Below are positions 28,999 to 37,522 of a stretch of DNA of 64,000 nt, piece after piece. The stretch is taken from the NCBI GenBank assembly GCA_017439305.1, contig JAFSJK010000043.1, positions 1 through 64,000 on the forward strand, in the 5' to 3' direction. The stretch is from Bacteroidales bacterium. GTDB lineage: Bacteria; Bacteroidota; Bacteroidia; Bacteroidales; UBA932. The notes under the pieces are model-generated. The model ran no database searches. It was not told where the DNA came from and saw only the letters and a list, made by a program, of their open reading frames with translations. The position numbers were made by a program, and so were the translations under genes. The stretch's first letter is position 1; every line of letters begins with the position of its first letter.

Positions 28999-30654
28999 CT
29001 AGTTCCATTCAGGGTATTGATTGACAAGCGGATTGGAATTCAGTTCTCCGTCAGGGACGGGGAACCGGTACATCTTGGCCGGGAAGTTGCGGTCCCGGTC
29101 GTCGACGGAGACATAGGTATACTTGAACTGCCCGGCAACAGCCGTGGATTCGATCTTGAGGCCGTGGACCTGATAGTTGTTCAGACCGACAGGCCAGTCC
29201 TCCGCAGCCTCCTTCCAGCGACGGAGATCCCAATACCAGTGGTCCTCGAAGGCGAGCTCCACGCGGCGTTCCTGGCGGATCGCCTTCCACAGGGCGTCGC
29301 CGCTCTTGGAGGTATAAGGCAGGCCCACGCGGCCGCGGATAGCCTTGACAGCAGCATTGGCTCCTTCCGTATCGCCCTTCCGGTAGCAGGCCTCGGCCTT
29401 GTTCAGAAGGACTTCCGCATAGCGGATCAGCACGAAATGCTGGACACTCTGGCTGCGCTCGGCCAGGTTATGGGTCTCATCGACAAATTTTCTCAGGTAA
29501 TAACCGGTCGTGGTACGTCCCTCGGGTTTAGGCTCCTTGTTCCACTGGCACCAGCCGTCGGTTCCGCCGATGAAAGGCTCGATGGTACGGCCTTTCCAGG
29601 GGGCACCGTTATACAGGATGGTTGCCTTGAACCGCGGCTCCAGTTGCTCGTAAGGCGGCTGGGCCAGGGTCTCGCCATGCCAGGGAGACCAGTCAGGGAA
29701 TCCGCCCGTAGCCAGTTCATAGCTCTCGACCATCTCCTGGGTAGGCGTGCCGTAGCCGCCGCCCTGCTGGCCGACAAGCTTGTAGTCGCCGCCGGGAGAA
29801 TAGTAGAAATCGAAGTCGTGCGTAACGCCGTCGGCATAGGAGAAGCTGTACTGGAGGATGGTCTCCGTATTGCCGCCCGTTACCGGAACGGTGAAGGCAT
29901 CGCCGTAATCGGGCATCAGCGCATAGCCGAGACCGGCCAGTTCGTCGGCAGCCGCAATCACCTTGTCGTTTTCACCGGCATATAGCATGGCGCGGGTAAT
30001 CAGGGCCAGGGCGACGCCTTTGTCCAGCCGGCCTTTCGCCGCAGCCTGCTCCGGCAGATTCTGAGCCGCAAAATCCAGGTCGTTCCAGATGAACTGCCAG
30101 CCTTCCGCTTCGGATGAAAGGGCTTTCTCAATAGCAATCTGAGTCAAGTCCTCGTCATAGAGAATCACTTCCTTATAGCGTTTCACCAGCTCGAAATACA
30201 GCCAGCCGCGCATCAGGCGGAGTTCGCCCAGCAGGCGGGTCTGATCCGCCTCGGGAAGGTTGGTTCCCAGGGACTTGAGGTTCGAAATGGCCTCGTTCGT
30301 CCGGCGGACCGCATCGTACAGGGAACTCCAGCAACCCAGGTACACGCTCACGAAACTGTTCGTCAGGTTCGTTCCGCCATAGGCCACCTGGCTGGGAATC
30401 AAGCACATCGCGAAATTGACATAGGACCCGTACTTGAACTGGTCCGTGAAGGCCTCGGTCATGCCCACGCTGGAGGGCCAGGCCGCGAAGATGTCATACG
30501 CGTAGGAGTAGATGGAATTGACGGCATACTCGGCGCTTTGCACGTCGGCCCACATCACCTTGTCGGAGATGCTGTCGGTCGGCGTCATGTCCAGGAAACC
30601 GTTGCAGGCGGTCAGGACACCCGCGAGAGAAAGGGCAATGAGAATCTTTTTCAT
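28999..30654 (-). CDS. SusD/RagB-family nutrient-binding lipoprotein
   Basis: This 551-aa lipoprotein (lipobox LTAC, Cys17) continues CNGFLDMTPTD, the usual SusD start. The TPR-like N-terminal region contains the family-typical DVQSAEYAVNSIYSYAYD segment. The middle block RGWLYFELVKRYKEVILYDED and the C-terminal RQERRVELAFEDHWYWDLRRWK are diagnostic. It forms the extracellular lid of the SusC pore and captures oligosaccharides. It follows the SusC gene by 13 bases. Ligand specificity cannot be predicted from sequence. Confidence 0.95.
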   Translation of the reverse strand: MKKILIALSLAGVLTACNGFLDMTPTDSISDKVMWADVQSAEYAVNSIYSYAYDIFAAWPSSVGMTEAFTDQFKYGSYVNFAMCLIPSQVAYGGTNLTNSFVSVYLGCWSSLYDAVRRTNEAISNLKSLGTNLPEADQTRLLGELRLMRGWLYFELVKRYKEVILYDEDLTQIAIEKALSSEAEGWQFIWNDLDFAAQNLPEQAAAKGRLDKGVALALITRAMLYAGENDKVIAAADELAGLGYALMPDYGDAFTVPVTGGNTETILQYSFSYADGVTHDFDFYYSPGGDYKLVGQQGGGYGTPTQEMVESYELATGGFPDWSPWHGETLAQPPYEQLEPRFKATILYNGAPWKGRTIEPFIGGTDGWCQWNKEPKPEGRTTTGYYLRKFVDETHNLAERSQSVQHFVLIRYAEVLLNKAEACYRKGDTEGANAAVKAIRGRVGLPYTSKSGDALWKAIRQERRVELAFEDHWYWDLRRWKEAAEDWPVGLNNYQVHGLKIESTAVAGQFKYTYVSVDDRDRNFPAKMYRFPVPDGELNSNPLVNQYPEWN

Positions 30655-30667
30655 AAGGCTTCCTGGT

Positions 30668-33600
30668 TTAAAGGGTGAGGGTGATGCCGCCCATGATGTT
30701 CCGCTGCTGCGGATAGTAGCCGTTGTTCACACCCGGAGATTCCGGGTCGATGCCTTCCGGCAGGCCGTCCAGGGTGAACAGGTTGTTGCCTTCCACGAAG
30801 ATGCGGAGGCTCTCCACGCCGAACCGGCGGGTAAAGGTCTGCGGGAGCGTGTAGCCCAGCTGGGCTGTCTTGAGACGGACATATTTGCCGTCCCGCCACC
30901 AGAAACTGGAACTCAGGCCGTTATCGCCGCCGTGACCGGTCGTGCCGAGGGTCAGGCGCGGGAAGGTGCCGTCCGGGTTGTCCAGGCTGTAGGCATTCTC
31001 GATGAGGAAGAGAGGAGAGTTCTCGCCCTCCTTGAAAGTCTTGGTCCAGATGGTATCGTCGTCGTTCTCGTTGAAATAGGTACCGGTCATGGACACCTGG
31101 AAAAGCGCGCCGCCGGTGAACTGGAGGTTCATGTCGAAGCCGTTCCAGCCCATGTTCACGTTCAGGCCGAAGGTCAGTTCCGGCCGGTTGCTCTTGCCGA
31201 AGATGCCGCGGTCCTGCCAGCTGATCTCACCGTCGCCGTTCAGGTCCTTGTACTTGATGTCGCCCACATTCGGACGGGTGCCGTACCAGGCGGAATTGTC
31301 AATCTCTTCCTCGCTCCGGTACAGGCCTTCCGCCAGCCAGCCCCAATGGGAGCCGTAGGTGGTGCCGGTGACCTTCTGCCAGCTAGGGATGTTGGGTTCA
31401 TCGTTGTACCGCAGCCAGCGGGTCTTGGAATACGTCACGGTACCGCCCAGTTCATAGAAGAAAGGCTTTCCGCCCAGGTTGAAGCGGTTGCGGTGCGTCA
31501 GGAGGACATCGATACCCTTGGCGTCGATGGCGTTCTTGTTCACGTAGGTCGGGAAATACCCGCCCATCGAATCGGGATGGCCGCCACCGTTCCAGGAAAG
31601 GATGTCATAGGTGTAATTGTAGAATCCGTCGATTTCTCCACCCAAGAGACCGTCCCAGAGGGAGAAGTCCATACCGGCATTGTAGGAAAGGGTTTTTTCC
31701 CAGGTCAGATCCTTGTTGGGAACCCCGGACGTATAGTAGGCAGGAACTGCAGCACTTCCGGAATAGACCACTTTATCCCACTGCCCATAATTCCTGTTTC
31801 CTTGAGCGTACTTGCTCAAGAACATGTATGGATCCACACTGTCGTTGCCCAGCAGGCCGATGCTGGCGCGGAGCTTCAGGTTGTCCAGGGCGGCAGCGTC
31901 CTGCATGAAGGATTCCTTGGAGACGACCCAGCCCAGGGAGGCCGACGGGAAGAAGCCCCAGCGGGTCTTCGTCATGCCGGCGAACTTGTAGGAGCCGTCG
32001 TAGCGGCCGGTGAACTCGGCCAGATACTTTTCGTCATAGTTGTACCGGATACGGCCCACGTAACCCGCGCTGCGCGAGGCGTTGCTGGAGCCGGCCACCG
32101 GGCTCGCCGTAGGCGTTCCGTTCCCCAGTTCAGGAAGCAGGGCGAAAGGTACGTTCTTCACATAGGCCGACAGGTTATTAGTCTGGAAATCACGGATTTC
32201 CAAAAGGGCAAGGAGATCCAGCGAATGCTTTCCGAAGGTGTTTGCGTACTGAAGGCTCACCTGCCCGGTCATCGTCTGCTGATAGTAGGAACCTTCTCCT
32301 ACTTTGTTGCCGTCGGAGGCGCCGTTCACGTCCACCATCGGATCCGTCCAGCCCCAGGAGCCGTCTTCGTTCCGGCGGCGGACCACCACGTAATAGGGCG
32401 TGTCCAGATTCTTGTTGTAGGAATCCAGATAGTCATAGGAACCGCTCGCCTTGGCGGACAGGCCCTTCACCCAGGGAATCTCCCAGGTCAGGGAGCCGGT
32501 GAGGGTTCCGTTGAAACTGCGGGTCTGCTTGTTGCCGGACTGGTACAGGGCGGCCAGCGGACTGTTCGGGAACACTTGGTTGTTGGCGATGGCACCGGTG
32601 TAATACCCGTCATGCATCTCCGGCAGGAAAGGATACATGCCGATGACCTGGTGTGCGATGGAGAACCAGCCCACTTCGTATCCGGCGTCACTGTCAGAGC
32701 CGCCGGAAAGGAATCGCGGCGTCTGCCGGCGGCCCACTACGCCGCTCAGACCGGCGTTGAAGACCAGGTGCGTAGCAATCCGGGATTCGATGTTCGCGCG
32801 CACATTGTAACGGTTGTAATTGTAACCGTCGATATTACCTTTCTGTCCGAGGAAACCGCCGGAAACGAAGTACCGGGACTTGTCGTTGCCGCCCTGGACG
32901 GTGATATTGTGCTTGTTCGTGATGCCCGTGCCAAAGACCTTCTTGATATAGTCCACGTTGTCCCAGCCGTCGGTGGGGTCGCCGTTGAGCATGGCCTCGA
33001 CATTCGCCTTGGAGAAATACGGTTCGTATTCCTCCTCGGAAGCGATGGCGCCGCTCGCGAGCTGGTCCATCTCCTGCGCCAGATTGTAGTAGTAGGCGAA
33101 CTGGGGACCGTTCATGAAACGCGGGAAATTCGCGTTCATCGACACGCCCACGGATCCATTGTAGGTGATGTGGGCGTCGCCCTTGTCACCCTTGCGGGTG
33201 GTGATGATGATGACGCCACCGGCCGCCTTGAGGCCGTACACCGCCGCGGAAGCACCATCCTTCAGGACCGAAACGCTTTCAATATCAGCCGGGTCAATGT
33301 CGTTGATGTTGTCCACGGGGAATCCGTCCACCACATACGCGACGCCGTACACGGAACCGCGGATGCGGAGCGAGGCCTGGTCCAGGCCCGGTTCGCCGGA
33401 CTCCTGGACGGAGGAAACGCCGGACAGCTTACCGGCAAGCACCTGTGAAACGTTGGTAGACGGCGCTTTCAGAAGTTCGTCACCCTTGATCGCAGACACG
33501 GCCGCCGTCAAGGTCTCCTTCTTCGCCGTACCGTATCCCACGACGACCACGTCTTCCAGGTAAAGGGCATCCTCCGTCAGGGTGACGCTGATGGCCGAGC

Positions 33601-33865
33601 GGCCGTCAAAGGTACGCTCCACCGTGGACAGGCCCAGACAGGAGAATTCGATGACATCGCCCTCGGCGGCACGCAAGGAATAGCTTCCGTCCGCCGCCGT
33701 CATGGTGCCGTTCGTGGTGCCTTTCACCAGCACCGTGACACCCGCCAGGGGTTTGCCATCCGCATCGGTCACTTTGCCGCGGACCTGGGCCTGGGCAAAG
33801 GCTGCCGCCTGGACCAGGAACAATCCGGCCAGCACGGCAACGATGAGACGGGTAAATGATTTCAT
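30668..33865 (-). CDS. SusC/RagA-family TonB-linked outer-membrane transporter
   Basis: The predicted protein is 1065 aa with a signal peptide (MKSFTRLIVAVL... ending AAAFAQ). The carboxypeptidase-like regulatory domain (about 30-105, VRGKVTDADGKPLAGVTV) follows, then the TonB-box-like DVVVVGYGT. The plug contains VSQVLAGKLSGV and the SusC-typical SLRIRGS, and a 22-strand barrel ends in GGITLTL. The long frame begins at 33877, but M5 (33865) starts the signal peptide. It imports glycan fragments captured by the adjacent SusD. It lies 15 bases after the epimerase gene in the same operon, which is unusual because most PULs start with SusC. Confidence 0.96.
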   Translation of the reverse strand: MKSFTRLIVAVLAGLFLVQAAAFAQAQVRGKVTDADGKPLAGVTVLVKGTTNGTMTAADGSYSLRAAEGDVIEFSCLGLSTVERTFDGRSAISVTLTEDALYLEDVVVVGYGTAKKETLTAAVSAIKGDELLKAPSTNVSQVLAGKLSGVSSVQESGEPGLDQASLRIRGSVYGVAYVVDGFPVDNINDIDPADIESVSVLKDGASAAVYGLKAAGGVIIITTRKGDKGDAHITYNGSVGVSMNANFPRFMNGPQFAYYYNLAQEMDQLASGAIASEEEYEPYFSKANVEAMLNGDPTDGWDNVDYIKKVFGTGITNKHNITVQGGNDKSRYFVSGGFLGQKGNIDGYNYNRYNVRANIESRIATHLVFNAGLSGVVGRRQTPRFLSGGSDSDAGYEVGWFSIAHQVIGMYPFLPEMHDGYYTGAIANNQVFPNSPLAALYQSGNKQTRSFNGTLTGSLTWEIPWVKGLSAKASGSYDYLDSYNKNLDTPYYVVVRRRNEDGSWGWTDPMVDVNGASDGNKVGEGSYYQQTMTGQVSLQYANTFGKHSLDLLALLEIRDFQTNNLSAYVKNVPFALLPELGNGTPTASPVAGSSNASRSAGYVGRIRYNYDEKYLAEFTGRYDGSYKFAGMTKTRWGFFPSASLGWVVSKESFMQDAAALDNLKLRASIGLLGNDSVDPYMFLSKYAQGNRNYGQWDKVVYSGSAAVPAYYTSGVPNKDLTWEKTLSYNAGMDFSLWDGLLGGEIDGFYNYTYDILSWNGGGHPDSMGGYFPTYVNKNAIDAKGIDVLLTHRNRFNLGGKPFFYELGGTVTYSKTRWLRYNDEPNIPSWQKVTGTTYGSHWGWLAEGLYRSEEEIDNSAWYGTRPNVGDIKYKDLNGDGEISWQDRGIFGKSNRPELTFGLNVNMGWNGFDMNLQFTGGALFQVSMTGTYFNENDDDTIWTKTFKEGENSPLFLIENAYSLDNPDGTFPRLTLGTTGHGGDNGLSSSFWWRDGKYVRLKTAQLGYTLPQTFTRRFGVESLRIFVEGNNLFTLDGLPEGIDPESPGVNNGYYPQQRNIMGGITLTL

Positions 33866-33880
33866 ATAGTGATTCATTGT

Positions 33881-35065
33881 TTACTTTTTGTCTGCGATTT
33901 CCTGCAGGATGGTTCCGATCTGGTAGAGGCCGCGGGGAACGTGGAAGCAGCCTTTCCATTTGCCGCCCTTGAGCGGCAAAAGCACCTCTCCCCTGCGGTT
34001 CAGGTATCCATACCACTCCGGATACTCCGGGTCCTTGAAATGCGTCCAGAGGTAATCATCCAGCTTCAGGAACCATTCGAGGGCCTTTTCATTGCCGGTG
34101 AGCTGATAGCCCTTGATCATGGCGATAGCGCTCTCGAGGTGTACCCACCAGAGCTTCTGGTCCCACTCCAGTTCCTGGGTGGGATATCCCTTGCGGTCCA
34201 TGAAGTAGAAGATGCCGCCGTATTCCTTGTCCCAGCCGTAGTCGATGACGCGGAGAGCGATTTCCATGCTCTTGTCGATGATGTCCTGCCGGTGCAGGCG
34301 GATGCCCAGGTTCATCATGAACCACAAGGCTTCCAGGTCGTGGCCGGGGTTGATGCGCCGGCCTTCGAAGCAGTCGATGAGGCTGCCGTCCGGGGCCAGG
34401 TTCTCCACCATCACGCCCAGGTCCGGCTGGTAGAACACGTCGAAGACCTCGTGCAAGGCCTCGTCGATGGTCTTGTCCAGCAGGGACTTGTCCTCGATGA
34501 TGGGCTCGATCTCCAGCGCCATGTTGCAGATGATCATGGGCAGGGCGAAATCCTTCATGGGACGGGTGCCGGGGACGGCCTTCAGCCACTTGCCCTTCGG
34601 GTTCGAGCGGCGGTCCAGGATGCGCTGGAAGGTCTTCCGGGCGATGTCGGCATAATGCGCATTCCCCGTCGCAACGGCCAGCTGGGCGAAAGCCATGCAG
34701 GCAAAGGTATTGGAGAAGATGTTGTAGGGGGCGATGATGGGCTTTCCTTCGCGCGTGAGCGAAAAATAGAAGTCGAAGTTCCCGTCATGGCCGTACTGTT
34801 CCAGGAAGCGGGCACCCTGCTCCGCGCAGGCGAGCCAGGCCGGATTCTTCTCCACTTTGTTGTACAGCATGGCGAACAACCAGACCTCCCGGCCCTGCAG
34901 CCAGACGAACTTATCGGTATCGAAAACGCTTCCGTCCCGGTTCAGGCAGGTGAAGTAACCACCGTACTCCTTGTCCTGGGACTTTTCCAGCCAAAAAGGC
35001 AAAACGTTGTCGTACAATTCTTTACGATAACGGGTTGCCATGGCGCCAAAGTCAGTAGCATTCAT
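33881..35065 (-). CDS. RnBP-type N-acylglucosamine 2-epimerase (AGE family)
   Basis: This 394-aa cytosolic (alpha/alpha)6-barrel enzyme resembles mammalian renin-binding protein more than cellobiose epimerases. Shared phrases include EYGGYFTCLNRDG, KFVWLQGREVW, QNPGH-like INPGHDLEA, KLWWVHLESA and KGCFHVPRG. The two catalytic histidines are H242 and H375. By family it interconverts ManNAc and GlcNAc. It is the first gene of the SusCD operon, with an excellent promoter upstream, and is divergent from a ROK regulator. The combination implies that the imported substrate yields an N-acetylhexosamine. No sialic-acid lyase or sialidase is present in the window. Confidence 0.88.
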   Translation of the reverse strand: MNATDFGAMATRYRKELYDNVLPFWLEKSQDKEYGGYFTCLNRDGSVFDTDKFVWLQGREVWLFAMLYNKVEKNPAWLACAEQGARFLEQYGHDGNFDFYFSLTREGKPIIAPYNIFSNTFACMAFAQLAVATGNAHYADIARKTFQRILDRRSNPKGKWLKAVPGTRPMKDFALPMIICNMALEIEPIIEDKSLLDKTIDEALHEVFDVFYQPDLGVMVENLAPDGSLIDCFEGRRINPGHDLEALWFMMNLGIRLHRQDIIDKSMEIALRVIDYGWDKEYGGIFYFMDRKGYPTQELEWDQKLWWVHLESAIAMIKGYQLTGNEKALEWFLKLDDYLWTHFKDPEYPEWYGYLNRRGEVLLPLKGGKWKGCFHVPRGLYQIGTILQEIADKK

Positions 35066-35094
35066 ATGCGGTTAATTTTATAGGCAGGTTGCCA

Positions 35095-35125
35095 CAAATT
35101 TAATAAAGGCCCGGAAAAAATCAAA
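35095..35125 (-). promoter_or_regulatory. promoter of the SusCD operon
   Basis: On the minus strand TTTG (35125 to 35122), 19 bases, then TAAATTTG (35102 to 35095) is an exact match to the Bacteroidota consensus TTTG-N19-TAnnTTTG. The leader before the epimerase ATG is about 25 bases. The surrounding A/T-rich divergent region of 169 bases presumably also holds the ROK operator, which I could not delimit. Confidence 0.8.
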
Positions 35126-35185
35126 GGTTTTTAACGGTTTATTAAAAACAAAAAATCATTTTTAACAGGACAGAGAGAATGATGC

Positions 35186-35216
35186 TTGGATAATTGACGG
35201 AATAATCCTATCTTTG
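35186..35216 (+). promoter_or_regulatory. promoter of the ROK-DUF4434-MFS operon
   Basis: TTG (35186-35188), 20 bases, then TATCTTTG (35209-35216) fits the -33/-7 consensus. It is 18 bases upstream of the ROK ATG. Confidence 0.7.
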
Positions 35217-35234
35217 CGTTGATTCGATACGACC

Positions 35235-36434
35235 ATGGAACCTTTTCTGGACAGCCTGCTGAAAAACCGCTATGCCGCGGAGAAGAAAAGCATTCTCGCC
35301 CTCTGCGAGAATGGGGATACCTACTCCCTCTCGGACCTGGCCCATGAACTGGGCACCAGCATCCCCAAGATCACACGCATCGTCAGCGAGATGGAACAGG
35401 CCGGCATCCTGTCCGACTGGGGCAAGCAGGAATCGGCCACCGGACGACGGCCCAGCCTGTACGGACTCAATCCCGACGCCGGCTTTTTCGTGGGCGTGGA
35501 AGTAGGACAGGACGCGCTTACGCTGGCCGTCACGGATTTCACCGGCCGCCTGATCCAGTTCCAGGACGGAATCGCCTTCACCCTGACCGGAACGGAAGAA
35601 TCGGTCCTCGGTCTGTGCGCCTGCGTGAAGAAGCAATTGCGGAAGTATCACCTGGACCCGGCACAGGTCCGCGCCGTTGGCGTGAACCTCACCGGCCGTG
35701 TCAATCACCAGACCGGCTACAGCTACAGCTATTACATCAGCGAGGAAAAGCCCATCCGGGATATTCTGGAGGCCGGTTTCGGCTGGCCGGTCTTCATCGA
35801 GAACGACTCCAGGGGCATGGCGTTCGGCGAGTATATGAGCGGCATCGCCGGCGACGCCCGGACCGTCCTTTTCCTGAACGTAGGCTGGGGACTGGGCATG
35901 GGCATGGTCCTGGACGGGAAACTGTTCAACGGCAAGTCAGGATTCTCCGGCGAAATCGGCCACTTCCCCCTGCTGGACAACCACCAGATCTGCCGTTGCG
36001 GCAAGGTGGGCTGCCTGGAGACCGGGGCCTCCGGCCTGGCCCTGCACCGCCTCATCGGGGAACAGCTTGCCAAAGGGCAACCCTCCATCCTCTCGGCCGC
36101 TTATGCCTCTGGCCGGGAAATCACCCTGAACGACATCCTGGACGCCGTGGCCAAGGAAGATGTGACGGCCATCGAATGCGTGGAGCAGGTGGGAAGCACC
36201 CTGGGACGCGCCGTCGCCGGCCTCATCAACCTGTTCAATCCGGATGTGGTGGTCATCGGCGGGCGCCTTTGCGTGACGGAACAGTACCTGATGCCGCCCC
36301 TTCGGAGCGCCGTGAGCCGCCTGTCCCTCAACCTGGTGAACAACGACACCGTCATCAAGGTGTCCCGCCTCGGGAACAAAGCCGGTGCGGTGGGCGCCAG
36401 CCTCCTCGCAAAACACAGACTCTTAAATCGATAG
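35235..36434 (+). CDS. ROK-family transcriptional regulator
   Basis: This 399-aa protein has an N-terminal winged helix-turn-helix (about 15-75, SLSDLAHELGTSIPKITRIV) and a C-terminal ROK sugar-kinase-like domain. The ROK zinc signature is intact: EIGHFPLL...CRCGKVGCLETGASG. ROK repressors respond to sugars such as GlcNAc, xylose or GlcNAc-6-phosphate. Being divergent from the epimerase-SusCD operon, it is the obvious candidate regulator of the locus, in place of the HTCS or sigma/anti-sigma systems used by many PULs. Its stop is 2 bases before the DUF4434 gene. Confidence 0.92.
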   Translation: MEPFLDSLLKNRYAAEKKSILALCENGDTYSLSDLAHELGTSIPKITRIVSEMEQAGILSDWGKQESATGRRPSLYGLNPDAGFFVGVEVGQDALTLAVTDFTGRLIQFQDGIAFTLTGTEESVLGLCACVKKQLRKYHLDPAQVRAVGVNLTGRVNHQTGYSYSYYISEEKPIRDILEAGFGWPVFIENDSRGMAFGEYMSGIAGDARTVLFLNVGWGLGMGMVLDGKLFNGKSGFSGEIGHFPLLDNHQICRCGKVGCLETGASGLALHRLIGEQLAKGQPSILSAAYASGREITLNDILDAVAKEDVTAIECVEQVGSTLGRAVAGLINLFNPDVVVIGGRLCVTEQYLMPPLRSAVSRLSLNLVNNDTVIKVSRLGNKAGAVGASLLAKHRLLNR

Positions 36435-36436
36435 AT

Positions 36437-37522
36437 ATGGAAAACCGACGAGAATTCATCAAGAAAGGGGCGCTGGCGGCCGCTGCGGCACCGCTGCTGG
36501 CTTCGGCCTGCAAGAACGGTACCCAGGGTGACAGATACGGCATCGACCCGGACCCGTCCGTCGAAAGCCGGCTCATTGTTCCCAAGGGAAACGCGTTGCC
36601 CATCACCGGCTCGTTCCTGGACGAGATCTCCCACGACATTCCGCACCAGAACTGGGGCGAGCGGGAGTGGGACCGGGATTTCCGGTACATGAAGGCCATC
36701 GGCATCGATACGGTCATCGACATCCGCTGCGGCTACCGGAAGTTCATCACCTACCCTTCCCCCTATCTGCTCAAGAAAGGTTGCTACATGCCCTCGGTGG
36801 ACCTCATCGACATGTTCTGCCGGCTGGCGGAAAAATATGGGATGAAGTTCATGCTGGGGTTGTACGACTCCGGAAAGTACTGGGACACAGGCGACATGTC
36901 GTACGAGGTGGAGTCCAACAAGTTCGTCATCGACGAAGTCTGGGAGCGGTACGGATCCAAGTACAAGAGTTTCGGCGGTTGGTACATTTCCGGCGAGATT
37001 TCCCGCGCGACCAAGGGCGCCATCGAGTCCTTCCGGACGATGGGACGCCAATGCAAGGAAGTCTCCGGCGGCCTGCCCACCTTCATCTCCCCCTGGATCG
37101 ATGGCAAGAAAGCCGTCATGGGAACGGGGAAGATGACCAATGATGAAGCCGTATCCGTCGCCCAACACGAGAAGGAATGGAACGAGATCTTCGACGGTAT
37201 CCACGAGTTCGTCGATGCCTGCGCGTTCCAGGACGGCCATATCGATTACGATGAACTGGATGCCTTCTTTAGCGTGAACAAGAAACTCGCGGACCGCTAC
37301 GGGATGCAGTGCTGGACCAATGCCGAAACCTTCGACCGGGACATGCCCATCCACTTCTTCCCGCTGAAGTTTGACAAGCTCCGCCTCAAGCTGGAAGCGG
37401 CGAAGCGCTGCGGCTATGACAAGGCCATTACCTTTGAATTCTCTCACTTCATGAGCCCGCAGTCGGCCTACCTTCAGGCCGGACACCTGTATGACAGATA
37501 TAAAGAGTACTTCGGACTATGA
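36437..37522 (+). CDS. DUF4434 Tat lipoprotein, putative glycoside hydrolase-like barrel
   Basis: This 361-aa protein has a twin-arginine signal (MENRREFIKKG) and a lipobox ending LASAC (Cys25). The mature part resembles DUF4434, a TIM-barrel family related to clan-A glycosidases. Two glutamates sit at the ends of predicted strands: E187 in GWYISGEIS and E297 in CWTNAETFD. They are about 110 residues apart, as expected for acid/base and nucleophile; that reading is inference. The long open frame starting at 35615 is a shadow over the ROK gene, and the true start follows the ROK stop by 2 bases. The 3' end overlaps the MFS gene (ATGA). Confidence 0.8.
   Translation: MENRREFIKKGALAAAAAPLLASACKNGTQGDRYGIDPDPSVESRLIVPKGNALPITGSFLDEISHDIPHQNWGEREWDRDFRYMKAIGIDTVIDIRCGYRKFITYPSPYLLKKGCYMPSVDLIDMFCRLAEKYGMKFMLGLYDSGKYWDTGDMSYEVESNKFVIDEVWERYGSKYKSFGGWYISGEISRATKGAIESFRTMGRQCKEVSGGLPTFISPWIDGKKAVMGTGKMTNDEAVSVAQHEKEWNEIFDGIHEFVDACAFQDGHIDYDELDAFFSVNKKLADRYGMQCWTNAETFDRDMPIHFFPLKFDKLRLKLEAAKRCGYDKAITFEFSHFMSPQSAYLQAGHLYDRYKEYFGL

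Noticed and set aside
33881-35065. Cellobiose or mannobiose 2-epimerase
   Set aside because: Phrases such as KFVWLQGREVW, KLWWVHLESA and KGCFHVPRG match the renin-binding-protein/N-acylglucosamine epimerase branch better. No disaccharide phosphorylase is nearby.
35615-36436. Upstream extension of the DUF4434 frame over the ROK gene
   Set aside because: The extension is out of frame with ROK and has no promoter; the Tat signal begins exactly at 36437, 2 bases after the ROK stop.
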